Shown: positions 16,338 through 24,303 of the stretch, in pieces | Position numbering within the stretch: position 1 is the first letter of the stretch | Layout of the letters: every line of letters begins with the position of its first letter | From: CAWDPQ01 sp049642465 | Lineage (GTDB): Bacteria > Acidobacteriota > Vicinamibacteria > Vicinamibacterales > 2-12-FULL-66-21 | Assembly (NCBI GenBank): GCA_049642465.1 | Contig: JBAROV010000032.1 | Span: 1-64,000 of the forward strand | DNA: 64,000 bases | Direction of reading: 5' to 3' | The notes under the pieces: generated by a model | Database searches by the model: none | Told to the model about the DNA's origin: nothing | The model's input: the letters and a program-made list of their open reading frames with translations, nothing else | Translations under genes and position numbers: made by a program

Positions 16338-18278
16338 TCATTTGAGGCAGTCGAACAACGACTCGCAGACCGTCGATCGCTCCCGCACGGGCTCCGCGAC
16401 ATCGCCGTAAAGTCGCACCTTCTTGCCCATCAGGTGAATGACGTCGGGAATGTCCGTGTACTTCAGGACTCCCAGATAGTGCGGCCCGTTTCGGTGCGAC
16501 ACAGGAGGCGACCCGAGAATGACCCGCTCGACATTCCCATCGAGCAGCGCGGCATACAAACCGTTCACGCCGGCGTCGAACTTCCCGGTGACGGTAATCC
16601 GCAGGGGATCGACGTCCGGCAGCGTGCGGAGCAACTCGAGCGAGCGGAGTATTTCGTACACCTGCATCGACTCGAGCGTGGTTCCCGCAATCATCGCCTG
16701 GCGTTTCATGTGATGCAGCGCGTCATCGTCCGAAAAGCTGCGGAGGTTTTGCTCGAGTGCACGCGTGCCTCGGTCAAGCGTTTCGACGATCAGCGCCGCG
16801 CGATTCCCCCACTGGTTCTGCTCCAGAGGTTGCTCGTTGCCCCAGACCTGGATGCCTTTGCGATCGTCGACCACGAGCACCGCGGGCAGCCTCGACGCAG
16901 AGCCGGAGGGACGGGAATAGGAGGCGCGGACACGAAGCCCCTGGAAAGAGTTGAACGTGACTTTTTGGACCGATCGGCCGCGTACGATCACAGGTTCCGC
17001 CCACATCGGATCGAGCGGCACGACATCGTGAGCGAAGTAGCCGAATACTTCGTTTCGCAAAACGGGAACAAGGTCGGCGAGGTTCGGGATCCGAGACTGC
17101 GGGAGGAATTCCTCGTCCACGCGGGTGAGCCGTTCATTGAGTGGCAGTCCATCCCGAAAACAGACGAGCGATTCTGGCTGTGGCCGTTCCACGGGCCCTT
17201 CGGACGAAAGCGGCGTGTCGAGGTTCAAAAACTCCTTCAAGAAAAATGAGAACACAGGAAGGCGGATCGCTTCGGTGTCGCTGTGGGCACCAGGCGCCAC
17301 GGCCTTACGCAAAGCGGACTCGGCGTTGTACAGCCGATACACCTCTCGCATTTTCTCCACCAGCTCGTCGAAGGCATCCATTGGAAAGCCGGGATCGGCA
17401 TCGGCGTTCACGAGGAGTTGCACTCGCGGCGCGATCAGGGCGCCGATTTCGGAATAGAGAAGAGCGGACGAGTTGATTGGGTACTGGCAATCGCAATGGG
17501 CGCGCGTCAGGCGATGACGAACCCAACCGGTCGTCGAGATCGCACCGGATACCGGAGCGGCGGCCTTGACTCGCTCGTCGAGCGCCGCGAGAAAGAAGGT
17601 CGTCATGCCGCCGCCAGAGCGCCCGGTCGCGCCGATGCGAGCCGGGTCGAGATCGGAACGCGTGGCGATGTAATCGAGCGCTCGCCGCGCATTGAAGAGC
17701 TCCACCGCGAGCGGCGAAAAACCGCGGCTGTACCAATGAAACCAACTATTCGAATAGACGCCGTGGTGCGTGAATTCCAGCTCGCCCATCTCGATGTTGT
17801 CCATCACGAGGGCCGCAATCCCATGTGCGGCGAACCAGGCGCCGTGATGGGAAAACTGATCCTTGCTGGCATGTCCGCACTGATACAGGACGATCGGAAA
17901 TGGACCATTACCTGCGCGAGGCAAATACAGGTTGGCCGTGGAGTACAGCTGAGGCGCGGTTTCAAGGACGAGATTTTCGATTGTGTAGGCCGCGTGCTCG
18001 ACGCGGCCTGTAATCCGCGCCAGTGGCGGCGCCGCCGGCCACACACGATCGTGCCAGAGCATGCGCGTTAGTTCCTGGCGGACCTGGCGCTTTCGTGATT
18101 CCCAGGCGGGCAACGATGAAATGTTCCGAAAGAGCGCCGCGTGGCGTGCGGCAATAACTCCGTCGAAGTGCGCTTGCAGGGCCTGGAACTCGAGGTTCTG
18201 CGACTGCGGCTGCAGCGCCGCAGCGGCAGCGGCAATCAGGCTAAAGCTGGAGAAAATCGAGCCGGCGCGGCGGAACAT
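16338..18278 (-). CDS. Large exported alpha/beta-hydrolase (acetylxylan-esterase-like), possibly two-domain
   Basis: A 646-residue protein with a signal peptide of about 22 residues. The first half carries an alpha/beta-hydrolase core: LYLPRAGNGPFPIVLYQCGH, then the nucleophile elbow GATGRSGGGMT with catalytic Ser near residue 220. The second half (about 400-646) looks like a further degenerate hydrolase domain (SRLPAVLVVDDRKG, ITVTGKFDAGVNGLYAAL) whose nucleophile is not clear. Family members include acetyl-xylan and glucuronoyl-type esterases, so cleavage of plant-polymer esters is plausible. It is flanked by repeats on both sides. Exact substrate unknown. Confidence 0.75.
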   Translation of the reverse strand: MFRRAGSIFSSFSLIAAAAAALQPQSQNLEFQALQAHFDGVIAARHAALFRNISSLPAWESRKRQVRQELTRMLWHDRVWPAAPPLARITGRVEHAAYTIENLVLETAPQLYSTANLYLPRAGNGPFPIVLYQCGHASKDQFSHHGAWFAAHGIAALVMDNIEMGELEFTHHGVYSNSWFHWYSRGFSPLAVELFNARRALDYIATRSDLDPARIGATGRSGGGMTTFFLAALDERVKAAAPVSGAISTTGWVRHRLTRAHCDCQYPINSSALLYSEIGALIAPRVQLLVNADADPGFPMDAFDELVEKMREVYRLYNAESALRKAVAPGAHSDTEAIRLPVFSFFLKEFLNLDTPLSSEGPVERPQPESLVCFRDGLPLNERLTRVDEEFLPQSRIPNLADLVPVLRNEVFGYFAHDVVPLDPMWAEPVIVRGRSVQKVTFNSFQGLRVRASYSRPSGSASRLPAVLVVDDRKGIQVWGNEQPLEQNQWGNRAALIVETLDRGTRALEQNLRSFSDDDALHHMKRQAMIAGTTLESMQVYEILRSLELLRTLPDVDPLRITVTGKFDAGVNGLYAALLDGNVERVILGSPPVSHRNGPHYLGVLKYTDIPDVIHLMGKKVRLYGDVAEPVRERSTVCESLFDCLK

Positions 18279-18325
18279 GGGTTAATCATGCCGCAGCGCC
18301 GCCATCGCGTCGACTTTCTGATGAA

Positions 18326-18381
18326 GTCCTGACCTCCTGCTGATCTCCTGTTCAATTCCTCTTGATCTCCTGATCTCCCGT
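18326..18381. repeat. Purine-rich dispersed repeat, half-copy of the 22512-22682 element
   Basis: Read on the minus strand it contains GGGAGATCAGGAGATCAAG and then AACAGGAGATCAG. This matches, with few changes, the arms of the long palindrome at 22512-22682 and the half-copy at 43919-43971. It extends into the 3' end of the histidine kinase gene, providing its last ~9 codons and the stop. Confidence 0.65.
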
Positions 18382-19965
18382 TGAACGGTTCGCGCAGTCC
18401 GCAATCAGCTTGTCCAGCACTTCCGGCTCCGGCGGCTTGGTCAGGTGATAGTCGAAGCCCGCCTCTTTCGACCGCCGCTTGTCCTCGTCTTGTCCCCACC
18501 CGGTGAGCGCGACGAGAACAATACGGGAGCCGTGCAAGTCCCGGATGCGGCGGGCCGCCTCATAGCCGTCCACACCTGGCATGCCGATGTCGAGGAAGCC
18601 GATGTGGGGATCGAACTGCTCCGCAATGGCAATTGCCTGCAGACCGTTGGCAGCGACTCTGACGTCGTGCCCTTTGAAGGTGAGCATCACGCGCATCATC
18701 TCGGCCGCGTCGGGGTTGTCTTCGGCAACGAGCACGCGGCATGTTCCACGCTGCTCGCCGCTGTCCTGCTCCCCGGTTGACGCGCGTTCCATTGGTGCCG
18801 CGAGCGGAAGCCGGACGGTAAATGTCGCTCCACAGCCAGGGCCTTCACTTGCCGCGTCGATCGTCCCACCGTGCAGCTCGATGAGCCGTCTGGCGAGCGT
18901 CAACCCTATGCCGAGGCCCCCTTGCGTTCTGTCGCGGAACTCCTGCACCTGGGTGAACATGTCGAAAATGCGGTTCAACATCGGCCGCGGAACGCCGAGA
19001 CCGGTGTCCGACACCACGACGGTGCAATGCCAATCGTCGGCTGAGGCCACAACGGTAATCTGGCCCCCGCGCTCGGTGTACTTCGTCGCGTTGTTCAACA
19101 GGTTCGAGAAGACTTGCGAGAGCCTCGTGAAATCGGCGTCTACCCAGATCGGCAACCGTGGCAAATCGAGCATGAGTGTGTGCCCCTGCGCGTCGATGAG
19201 CGGGCGCGTCGCTTCAATCGCACTATGCAGCACCGCCCGCAGATCGATGCGGTCGCGGCGAAGCTCCACCTTGTTCTGCGTAATCCTCGAGACATCGAGC
19301 AGGTCGTCCGTGATCCGCACCAGGTGCATCAGCTGCCGCTCCATCGTCGCACGGGCCTTCTCGACGAGCTCCCAGTTGTCTCGACCGATGCGCATCACTT
19401 CGAGCGCGGTCCGGATAGGGGCCAACGGGTTGCGCAGCTCGTGAGAAAGCGTGGCGAGAAATTCATCCTTCCGACGATCGGCATCGCGTAAGGCGTTCTC
19501 GGCCAGCTTTCGATCGGTGAGATCGACACAGACGCTGACGCAGCCGTAAATCGCCCCGTGCGTGTCGAAGAGCGGCTCGACATCGTTTTGAACGTAGATA
19601 ATGGCGCCGTCGTCGCGAACGAGCTCGATCTCATTGCTCACCCGCGTGCGATGGGCGATCGCGTACTGCATCGGCAACTCATCGAGGGGAATGTCGACGC
19701 CGTTGCGCTGGATCCGATAGAGCGGCCGCTCACCGGGCGCCGGCGTCAGCGAGATGTTCGCGTCCGGCGAGAGCCCGAGCAAACGGGACAGTGCCAGATT
19801 GCCCGAGATAAAGCGGCAGTCCGCGTCGTGCGCGATCGCGATCGGCACTGGCGCGTGGGCGATGAGGCCCTGGAGCGATTGCAGCCGCTGCCGAAGTTCC
19901 TCTCGGCTCAGGCCGTCGAGAGAGTCGAACGGCCCGCTTTCCGGAAATGGTGGTGGATTCCGCAT
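18352..19965 (-). CDS. Soluble PAS-domain hybrid sensor histidine kinase with C-terminal receiver
   Basis: A 537-residue cytoplasmic signalling kinase with no membrane segment. A PAS domain (about 28-155) is followed by HisKA with the phospho-acceptor His175 in LSHELRNPLAPIR. The ATPase domain has N boxes near 290 (NLLNNATKY) and GGLGIGLTLARR near 349. A receiver domain lies at about 410-525 with Asp459 in GFLDIGMPG and Lys in HLTKPPEPE. The last residues (STGDQEIKRN) come from a dispersed repeat and are probably not functional. It has no adjacent regulator. The membrane kinase at 50874 shares its kinase-receiver layout and several near-identical motifs. Input and output unknown. Confidence 0.88.
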   Translation of the reverse strand: MRNPPPFPESGPFDSLDGLSREELRQRLQSLQGLIAHAPVPIAIAHDADCRFISGNLALSRLLGLSPDANISLTPAPGERPLYRIQRNGVDIPLDELPMQYAIAHRTRVSNEIELVRDDGAIIYVQNDVEPLFDTHGAIYGCVSVCVDLTDRKLAENALRDADRRKDEFLATLSHELRNPLAPIRTALEVMRIGRDNWELVEKARATMERQLMHLVRITDDLLDVSRITQNKVELRRDRIDLRAVLHSAIEATRPLIDAQGHTLMLDLPRLPIWVDADFTRLSQVFSNLLNNATKYTERGGQITVVASADDWHCTVVVSDTGLGVPRPMLNRIFDMFTQVQEFRDRTQGGLGIGLTLARRLIELHGGTIDAASEGPGCGATFTVRLPLAAPMERASTGEQDSGEQRGTCRVLVAEDNPDAAEMMRVMLTFKGHDVRVAANGLQAIAIAEQFDPHIGFLDIGMPGVDGYEAARRIRDLHGSRIVLVALTGWGQDEDKRRSKEAGFDYHLTKPPEPEVLDKLIADCANRSTGDQEIKRN

Positions 19966-19989
19966 GTTCGTGCCTCTATGGCACGTTGG

Positions 19990-20114
19990 TTCGCTCGTTC
20001 GCGGGGACTCCGCGCCGCGCTTTCTCCTCCGCCCAGGTTACGGCGAGCCCGCCGAAGCGCCTTCGGCGCGAAGGCAGGCTGCTCGCGTGGCTCACTCGCT
20101 TCGCTCGTTCGCGG
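19990..20114. repeat. GC-rich intergenic element flanked by a 15-bp direct repeat
   Basis: TTCGCTCGTTCGCGG occurs at 19990-20004 and again at 20100-20114, bracketing the gap between the kinase and the lactonase. Inside is an eight-base stem with a three-base loop (20050-20068, CGCCGAAG/CTTCGGCG). The second repeat abuts the lactonase stop. It may be a relative of the GC-rich repeats at 1-143 and 24183-24303, since TACGGCGAG is shared. Confidence 0.5.
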
Positions 20115-21308
20115 TCACCGGCGTGATTCGGCCGGCAGAAATCCAACGTACACGGGCGTCGGCGCCGACACCAGCTCTCCCGACGGTGTCAGACGGCCGC
20201 CGCTGTCGATTCGGGTGACGAGCAGGTTGTCCGATTGCTGGTTGGCCATGATCAGATGACGCGCGCCGGGATCGAGCCCGAAATGGCGCGGCGTCCGGCC
20301 CCCGGTACTTTGATGCTGGAGAAGCGTCAGTGTGCCCCTGGCCGCGTCGACATCGAAGACCGCCACGGAATTGTGACCGCGGTTCGAGATGTACACGTAC
20401 CTGCCAGACGGGTGCACCGCAAGCTCCGCGATGCTGTTTTGTCCCTGGAAATCCGCGGGAAGCGTGGAAACCGTCTGAACTTCCGTCAGGCGTCCCGCCG
20501 TGGCGTCGTACGCGAACGCAGTGATCGAAGACTGCATTTCATTACCGACATACGCGAACCGGCCGTCCGGCCGGAACACCATGTCGCGCGGGCCGGCGCC
20601 AGGCTTGACCGTCGCAAACGCCGGCTCGTGCGCGCTCAGCGTGCCCTTCTCCGAGTCATAGCGGTAAATCATGACCTTGTCCAACCCCAGGTCGCAGGCA
20701 AAGGCGAAGCGATTGGCGGGATCGAGAACGAGGCAGTGCGCGTGTGGCCCCTTTTGGCGCTCGGGATGAACGCTTTTACCCGTGTGTTGCACGGTGGCCG
20801 TTGCTTCTCCAAGACGACCATCGGGTCCGACCGGCAGCACCGCGACGCTGCCGCTCCCGTAGTTGGCGACGAGCACGTGACGCCCGGCCTTGTCCAGCAC
20901 CAGATGACACGGTCCAGTGCCCATCGACGGCTGCTGATTGATCAGCGTCAACCTTCCCGTCGCCGGATCGATCGAAAATGCGCTGACGGCGCCAACCTGC
21001 TTGCCTTCGAAGTCGCTGACTTCGCTCACCGCGAACAACAGCCGGCGCTTGCGATCGATGTCGAGAAACGACGGATTCACAGTCTCGGCGGCAATCCCGA
21101 GTGGCACCAGGAGGTCCACCTGACCTTTTGATTCCAGCCCAAACAGGTAAATGCCTTTGCTCGTGCTCTTGCCGGTCGTGTAGGTGCCCACGTAGACGAG
21201 CGTTGCGTCTCGCGCGACGGCTGGCGTCTGGCCGGAGGTCGGCAGTTGGGCCACACTCCAGCACAATGCGACGGCGAGTACGAGGTTGGCTGTGCGGAAG
21301 GTACGCAT
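20115..21308 (-). CDS. Exported lactonase-family seven-bladed beta-propeller (6-phosphogluconolactonase-like)
   Basis: A 397-residue Lactonase/Pgl-like protein that, by family, opens a sugar lactone. Here it carries a Sec signal of about 28 residues, so it should act in the periplasm. Family features are YVGTYTTGKSTSKGIYLF, VANYGSGSVAVLP, GPHAHCLVLDP and YVYISNRGHNSVAVF. The ATG at 21308 is preceded by AAGGTAA; a TTG six bases upstream is less likely. Aldonolactones released by the PQQ and GMC sugar dehydrogenases nearby would be natural substrates, but that is inference. Confidence 0.83.
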   Translation of the reverse strand: MRTFRTANLVLAVALCWSVAQLPTSGQTPAVARDATLVYVGTYTTGKSTSKGIYLFGLESKGQVDLLVPLGIAAETVNPSFLDIDRKRRLLFAVSEVSDFEGKQVGAVSAFSIDPATGRLTLINQQPSMGTGPCHLVLDKAGRHVLVANYGSGSVAVLPVGPDGRLGEATATVQHTGKSVHPERQKGPHAHCLVLDPANRFAFACDLGLDKVMIYRYDSEKGTLSAHEPAFATVKPGAGPRDMVFRPDGRFAYVGNEMQSSITAFAYDATAGRLTEVQTVSTLPADFQGQNSIAELAVHPSGRYVYISNRGHNSVAVFDVDAARGTLTLLQHQSTGGRTPRHFGLDPGARHLIMANQQSDNLLVTRIDSGGRLTPSGELVSAPTPVYVGFLPAESRR

Positions 21309-21332
21309 GGTCAATCTTACCTTCTCTCAATG

Positions 21333-21453
21333 CTCGCGGGGCCCCACCCCCGCGAGCTGCGGCTCGTCTCGCTTTGCTCGCTCGCCGCGGCCGCAGGCGC
21401 CCTCCCAGTGCGCGCGCGGCCTCCGCCTCGAGGCCGCTCACATTCCCTGCGCG
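21333..21453. repeat. GC-rich dispersed intergenic repeat, diverged copy
   Basis: ATGCTCGCGGGGCCCC, then GGCCGCAGGCGCC, CTCCC and GCGCTACGGCG recur in the same order as in the copy at 24183-24303. It fills the gap between the SnoaL-like gene and the lactonase start. No coding potential beyond overlapping noise frames. Confidence 0.5.
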
Positions 21454-21921
21454 CTACGGCGTGGCCGGCAACATGTTGCGGATCGCGGCAATTCGCCACG
21501 TGTTTTGCATTCGTACCATTAGAAATGATGTCCACATGCGCCGTGGAGAGGTCTGCCCTGAGCGAGCGCTCCCGTCCGCGCGAGTCGAAGGGGCGATCTC
21601 ATAACGACCGTCCGCGATCGCGACTCCGGGTGATGGAAACCTCACAGTCTCGATCGTGATCGTTCGCGCGCCTGGGTTCACCTTCGATGACGCGAGCGTG
21701 CCGCGCACGATGGCATCCCGCCCTCGGCGCCACTCCCCTGACGAAGTGAGCTGATCGGCGTCGGCGGTGAACAGCGCCTCGATGGCTTTCGCGGCGCTGG
21801 TGTCGCGCGCGTCCACATACAGCTTCACGACCTCGCGCACCGCCGCTTCGTCGTCCATCTGGATCGCGACCTGGATCGGAAGCATGAGACAGATGAGGAG
21901 TCCCAGCGCAACTGGGTTCAT
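21454..21921 (-). CDS. Exported SnoaL/DUF4440-like (SgcJ/EcaC family) protein
   Basis: A 155-residue protein with a short signal (VALGLLICLMLPIQVA) and one NTF2-like domain: EAAVREVVKLYVDARDTSAA, then ALFTADADQLTSSGEW, and the terminal strand WRIAAIRNMLPATP. The SgcJ/EcaC subgroup is common in soil bacteria and has no established reaction. An AGG-rich site precedes the ATG. The gene is followed by a GC-rich repeat. Fold assignment is good; role is not known. Confidence 0.72.
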   Translation of the reverse strand: MNPVALGLLICLMLPIQVAIQMDDEAAVREVVKLYVDARDTSAAKAIEALFTADADQLTSSGEWRRGRDAIVRGTLASSKVNPGARTITIETVRFPSPGVAIADGRYEIAPSTRADGSARSGQTSPRRMWTSFLMVRMQNTWRIAAIRNMLPATP

Positions 21922-21940
21922 GGATACCTGCCTTGTCGAA

Positions 21941-22492
21941 TCAGACTTGTCGAATCACGCGACACGGATTGCCGGCCGCAAACACTCCTTCCGGCACATC
22001 ACGAGTGACCACGCTCCCGGCTCCGATGATTGCGCGCGATCCGATCGTGACGCCCGGCAGGATCACCGCGCCACCTCCGACCCAGACGTCGGATCCAATC
22101 TCGATCGGCTTGGCGAACTCCTGGGTGCGGCGCAGCTCCGCATCCATGGGATGCGTGGCGGTGTATACCTGCACCGCCGGACCAAAGAGCGTGTAATCAC
22201 CCACGCGCACGGTGCACACGTCGAGCACGACGCAGTTGAAATTGAAGAAGCACTTCCGGCCGAGCAGGATGTTGAAGCCGTAGTCGCAGTAGAACGGCGG
22301 CTGCATCCAGACATCGTCCCCGCCCGCGCCGAGCAGCGACTGGAGAATGCGGCGGCGTTCGGCTGGCTGCGCTTCACGCGTCACGTTGAGGTCGGCGCAG
22401 AGATCGCGCGCCCGGTTCCTGGCGGCGACAAGCTCCGGGTCGAGCGGGTCGTACAGCTCCCCCGCCAGCATCTTGTCGCGTTCGGTGCGCAT
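21941..22492 (-). CDS. Maltose/galactoside O-acetyltransferase-like hexapeptide-repeat enzyme
   Basis: A 183-residue LbH acyltransferase transferring acetyl from acetyl-CoA to a sugar hydroxyl. The Mac domain opens with TERDKMLAGELYDPLDPEL. The left-handed helix carries the catalytic His in YTATHPMD and repeats such as IGSDVWVGGGAVILPGVTIG, ending NPCRVIRQV. I start at ATG 22492, which gives the usual family length. A start 39 bases further up would only add codons from a repeat-rich region. A 14-bp tandem duplication (21932-21959) spans its stop codon. Confidence 0.85.
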   Translation of the reverse strand: MRTERDKMLAGELYDPLDPELVAARNRARDLCADLNVTREAQPAERRRILQSLLGAGGDDVWMQPPFYCDYGFNILLGRKCFFNFNCVVLDVCTVRVGDYTLFGPAVQVYTATHPMDAELRRTQEFAKPIEIGSDVWVGGGAVILPGVTIGSRAIIGAGSVVTRDVPEGVFAAGNPCRVIRQV

Positions 22493-22511
22493 AACGAGAT
22501 CACGAGGATTG

Positions 22512-22682
22512 ACAGGAGACCAGAAGATCAAGAGAGAGCTAACAGGAGATCAGGAGGCAAGGAGGAGTCCGCGTCAGGATGGTCCCCGGCACCAGTTCGA
22601 ACAGGCGGGGGCCATCCTGACGCGGACTTTCTCCTGATCTCCTGAACTCCTGTTAATTCTTTCTGATCTCCTGACCTCCTGT
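22512..22682. repeat. 171-bp imperfect palindromic element (MITE/BIME-like)
   Basis: The whole interval folds on itself around base 22597. The core arms GTCCGCGTCAGGATGG (22567-22582) and its exact reverse complement (22612-22627) enclose a ~29-base centre. Outside them, purine-rich arms built of ACAGGAG and AGATCAGGAG units on the left match pyrimidine-rich copies on the right over about 55 more bases. It sits between the acetyltransferase start and the DUF1501 stop, contains no gene, and half-elements of the outer arms occur at 18326-18381 and 43919-43971. Confidence 0.75.
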
Positions 22683-22688
22683 GGAACA

Positions 22689-24161
22689 TCACGCCAGAAT
22701 CTTCTGCACCACTTCGCCGTGGACGTCCGTCAAGCGGAAGTCGCGTCCCTGGAACCGATACGTGAGCTTCGTGTGATCGATGCCCAGGAGGTGCAGGATC
22801 GTGGCCTGCAGATCGAAGACCGACACAGGGTCCGAGACGATGTTGTAGCTGAAATCGTCTGTTTCCCCAAGCGCAAACCCCTGCTTGATGCCGCCGCCCG
22901 CAATCCACATGGCGAAGTTTCGCGGATGGTGATCGCGGCCGTAGTTCACCTCCGTGAGCTTGCCCTGGCTGAACACGGTTCGGCCGAACTCTCCGCCCCA
23001 GACGACGAGGGTGTCATCGAGGAGACCGCGTTGTTTGAGATCGGTGATTAACGCCGCCGTGGGCTGGTCCGTGCCGCGGCACTGCAACGCGAGATCGCGC
23101 GGGAGGTCTTTGTGCTGATCCCAGCCGCGGTGATAGAGCTGGATGAACCGGACGTTGCGTTCCGCCAGCCGCCGCGCGAGCAGACAGTTAGCGGCATAAG
23201 TGCCTGGCTTGCGCGACTCTGGCCCGTACATCTCGAAGACCGAGTCGGGCTCTTTCGACAGATCCATCAGTTCCGGCACCGACGTCTGCATCCGATAGGC
23301 CATCTCATACTGCGCGATGCGCGTTTCGATCTCCGGATCGCCATACGCGTCGTGCCGTAACGTGTTCAGCTTCGCGACGGCGTCGAGCATCTGGCGCCGA
23401 GCGGGCTTGCTCATGCCCGGGGGATCGTCGAGGAACAGCACCGGCGCACTCCCGGCTCGAAACCGCACACCCTGATAACTCGACGGCAGGAAGCCGCTCG
23501 CCCACAGCCGCGAGAACAGTGGCTGGTCGGCATTGATCGCATGGGCCTGCGACAAGAGCACGACGAACGCGGGCAGGTTCTGGTTATCGTTTCCGAGACC
23601 ATAACTGAGCCACGCGCCCATACTCGGCCGGCCCGGCTGCTGGAATCCGGTCTGGATGAATGTGATCGCCGGATCGTGATTGATCGCATCCGTGTACATC
23701 GTCTTGATGACGGTGATGTCGTCCACGATCTTCGCCGTGTGAGGCAGCAGATCGCTGACCCACGTGCCGGACCGGCCATGCTGCGCAAAGCCGAATACCG
23801 AACGGGCGACCGGCAGGGTGGACTGCCCCATCGTTTGGGCCACACGCTGGCCCATGCGAACGGAATCCGGGATCTGCGTGCCCTGGAACTGCGACAGGCC
23901 GGGTTTGTAGTCGAACGTTTCGAGCTGCGAGGGTCCACCGGACTGGTGGAGGAAGATGACGCGCTTGGCTTTCGGTGCGAAGTGCGGAAGCCCGGGCAGT
24001 CCGCCGGCCCTGGGAGTCGTCAACTTCGCCGCGTTCTGCTCCGCCCCGAGCACTTGCTCGCCGAGCAGTGATCCGAGCGCCGCAATGCCAATGCCCCGCG
24101 CGCCGAGACCAAAGAACTGCCGCCGCGTCAGATGAAGATCGAATTCACGTTCGAGCGTCAT
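22689..24161 (-). CDS. DUF1501 domain protein with Tat signal
   Basis: A 490-residue exported protein of the DUF1501 family, which is abundant in Planctomycetes, Acidobacteria and Verrucomicrobia and related in fold to alkaline phosphatase/sulfatase-like proteins. The Tat signal is TRRQFFGLGARGIGIAALG. Family blocks include VIFLHQSGGPSQLETFDYKP, LPAFVVLLSQ and WGGEFGRTVFSQG, then GRDHHPRNFAMWIAGGGIKQ. It is on the same strand as, and 141 bases downstream of, the DUF1553/cytochrome gene, its usual partner. The pair's biochemical role is not established. Confidence 0.88.
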   Translation of the reverse strand: MTLEREFDLHLTRRQFFGLGARGIGIAALGSLLGEQVLGAEQNAAKLTTPRAGGLPGLPHFAPKAKRVIFLHQSGGPSQLETFDYKPGLSQFQGTQIPDSVRMGQRVAQTMGQSTLPVARSVFGFAQHGRSGTWVSDLLPHTAKIVDDITVIKTMYTDAINHDPAITFIQTGFQQPGRPSMGAWLSYGLGNDNQNLPAFVVLLSQAHAINADQPLFSRLWASGFLPSSYQGVRFRAGSAPVLFLDDPPGMSKPARRQMLDAVAKLNTLRHDAYGDPEIETRIAQYEMAYRMQTSVPELMDLSKEPDSVFEMYGPESRKPGTYAANCLLARRLAERNVRFIQLYHRGWDQHKDLPRDLALQCRGTDQPTAALITDLKQRGLLDDTLVVWGGEFGRTVFSQGKLTEVNYGRDHHPRNFAMWIAGGGIKQGFALGETDDFSYNIVSDPVSVFDLQATILHLLGIDHTKLTYRFQGRDFRLTDVHGEVVQKILA

Positions 24162-24182
24162 TGGCTCCCGTCCTCACTCTTC

Positions 24183-24303
24183 AGTGCTCGCGGGGCCCTC
24201 CGCCTCCGCGCGCGAACGACTCAAACGCGCTACGGCGAGACCTCGCTCGGGCCGCAGGCGCTTCTCCCGTCCTCCCGACCTCCCGACCTCCCGTCCTCCC
24301 GAT
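24183..24303. repeat. GC-rich dispersed intergenic repeat, copy 2, with GGGAGGACGGGAGG tail
   Basis: The first ~64 bases match the minus strand of 76-139 with very few changes. Bases 24264-24303 are a run of CCCGTCCT and CCCGACCT units whose reverse complement shares GGACGGGAG with the palindrome at 143-166. It occupies the gap between the DUF1553 stop and the DUF1501 start, so any DUF1501 promoter must lie in or beside it. Confidence 0.6.
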
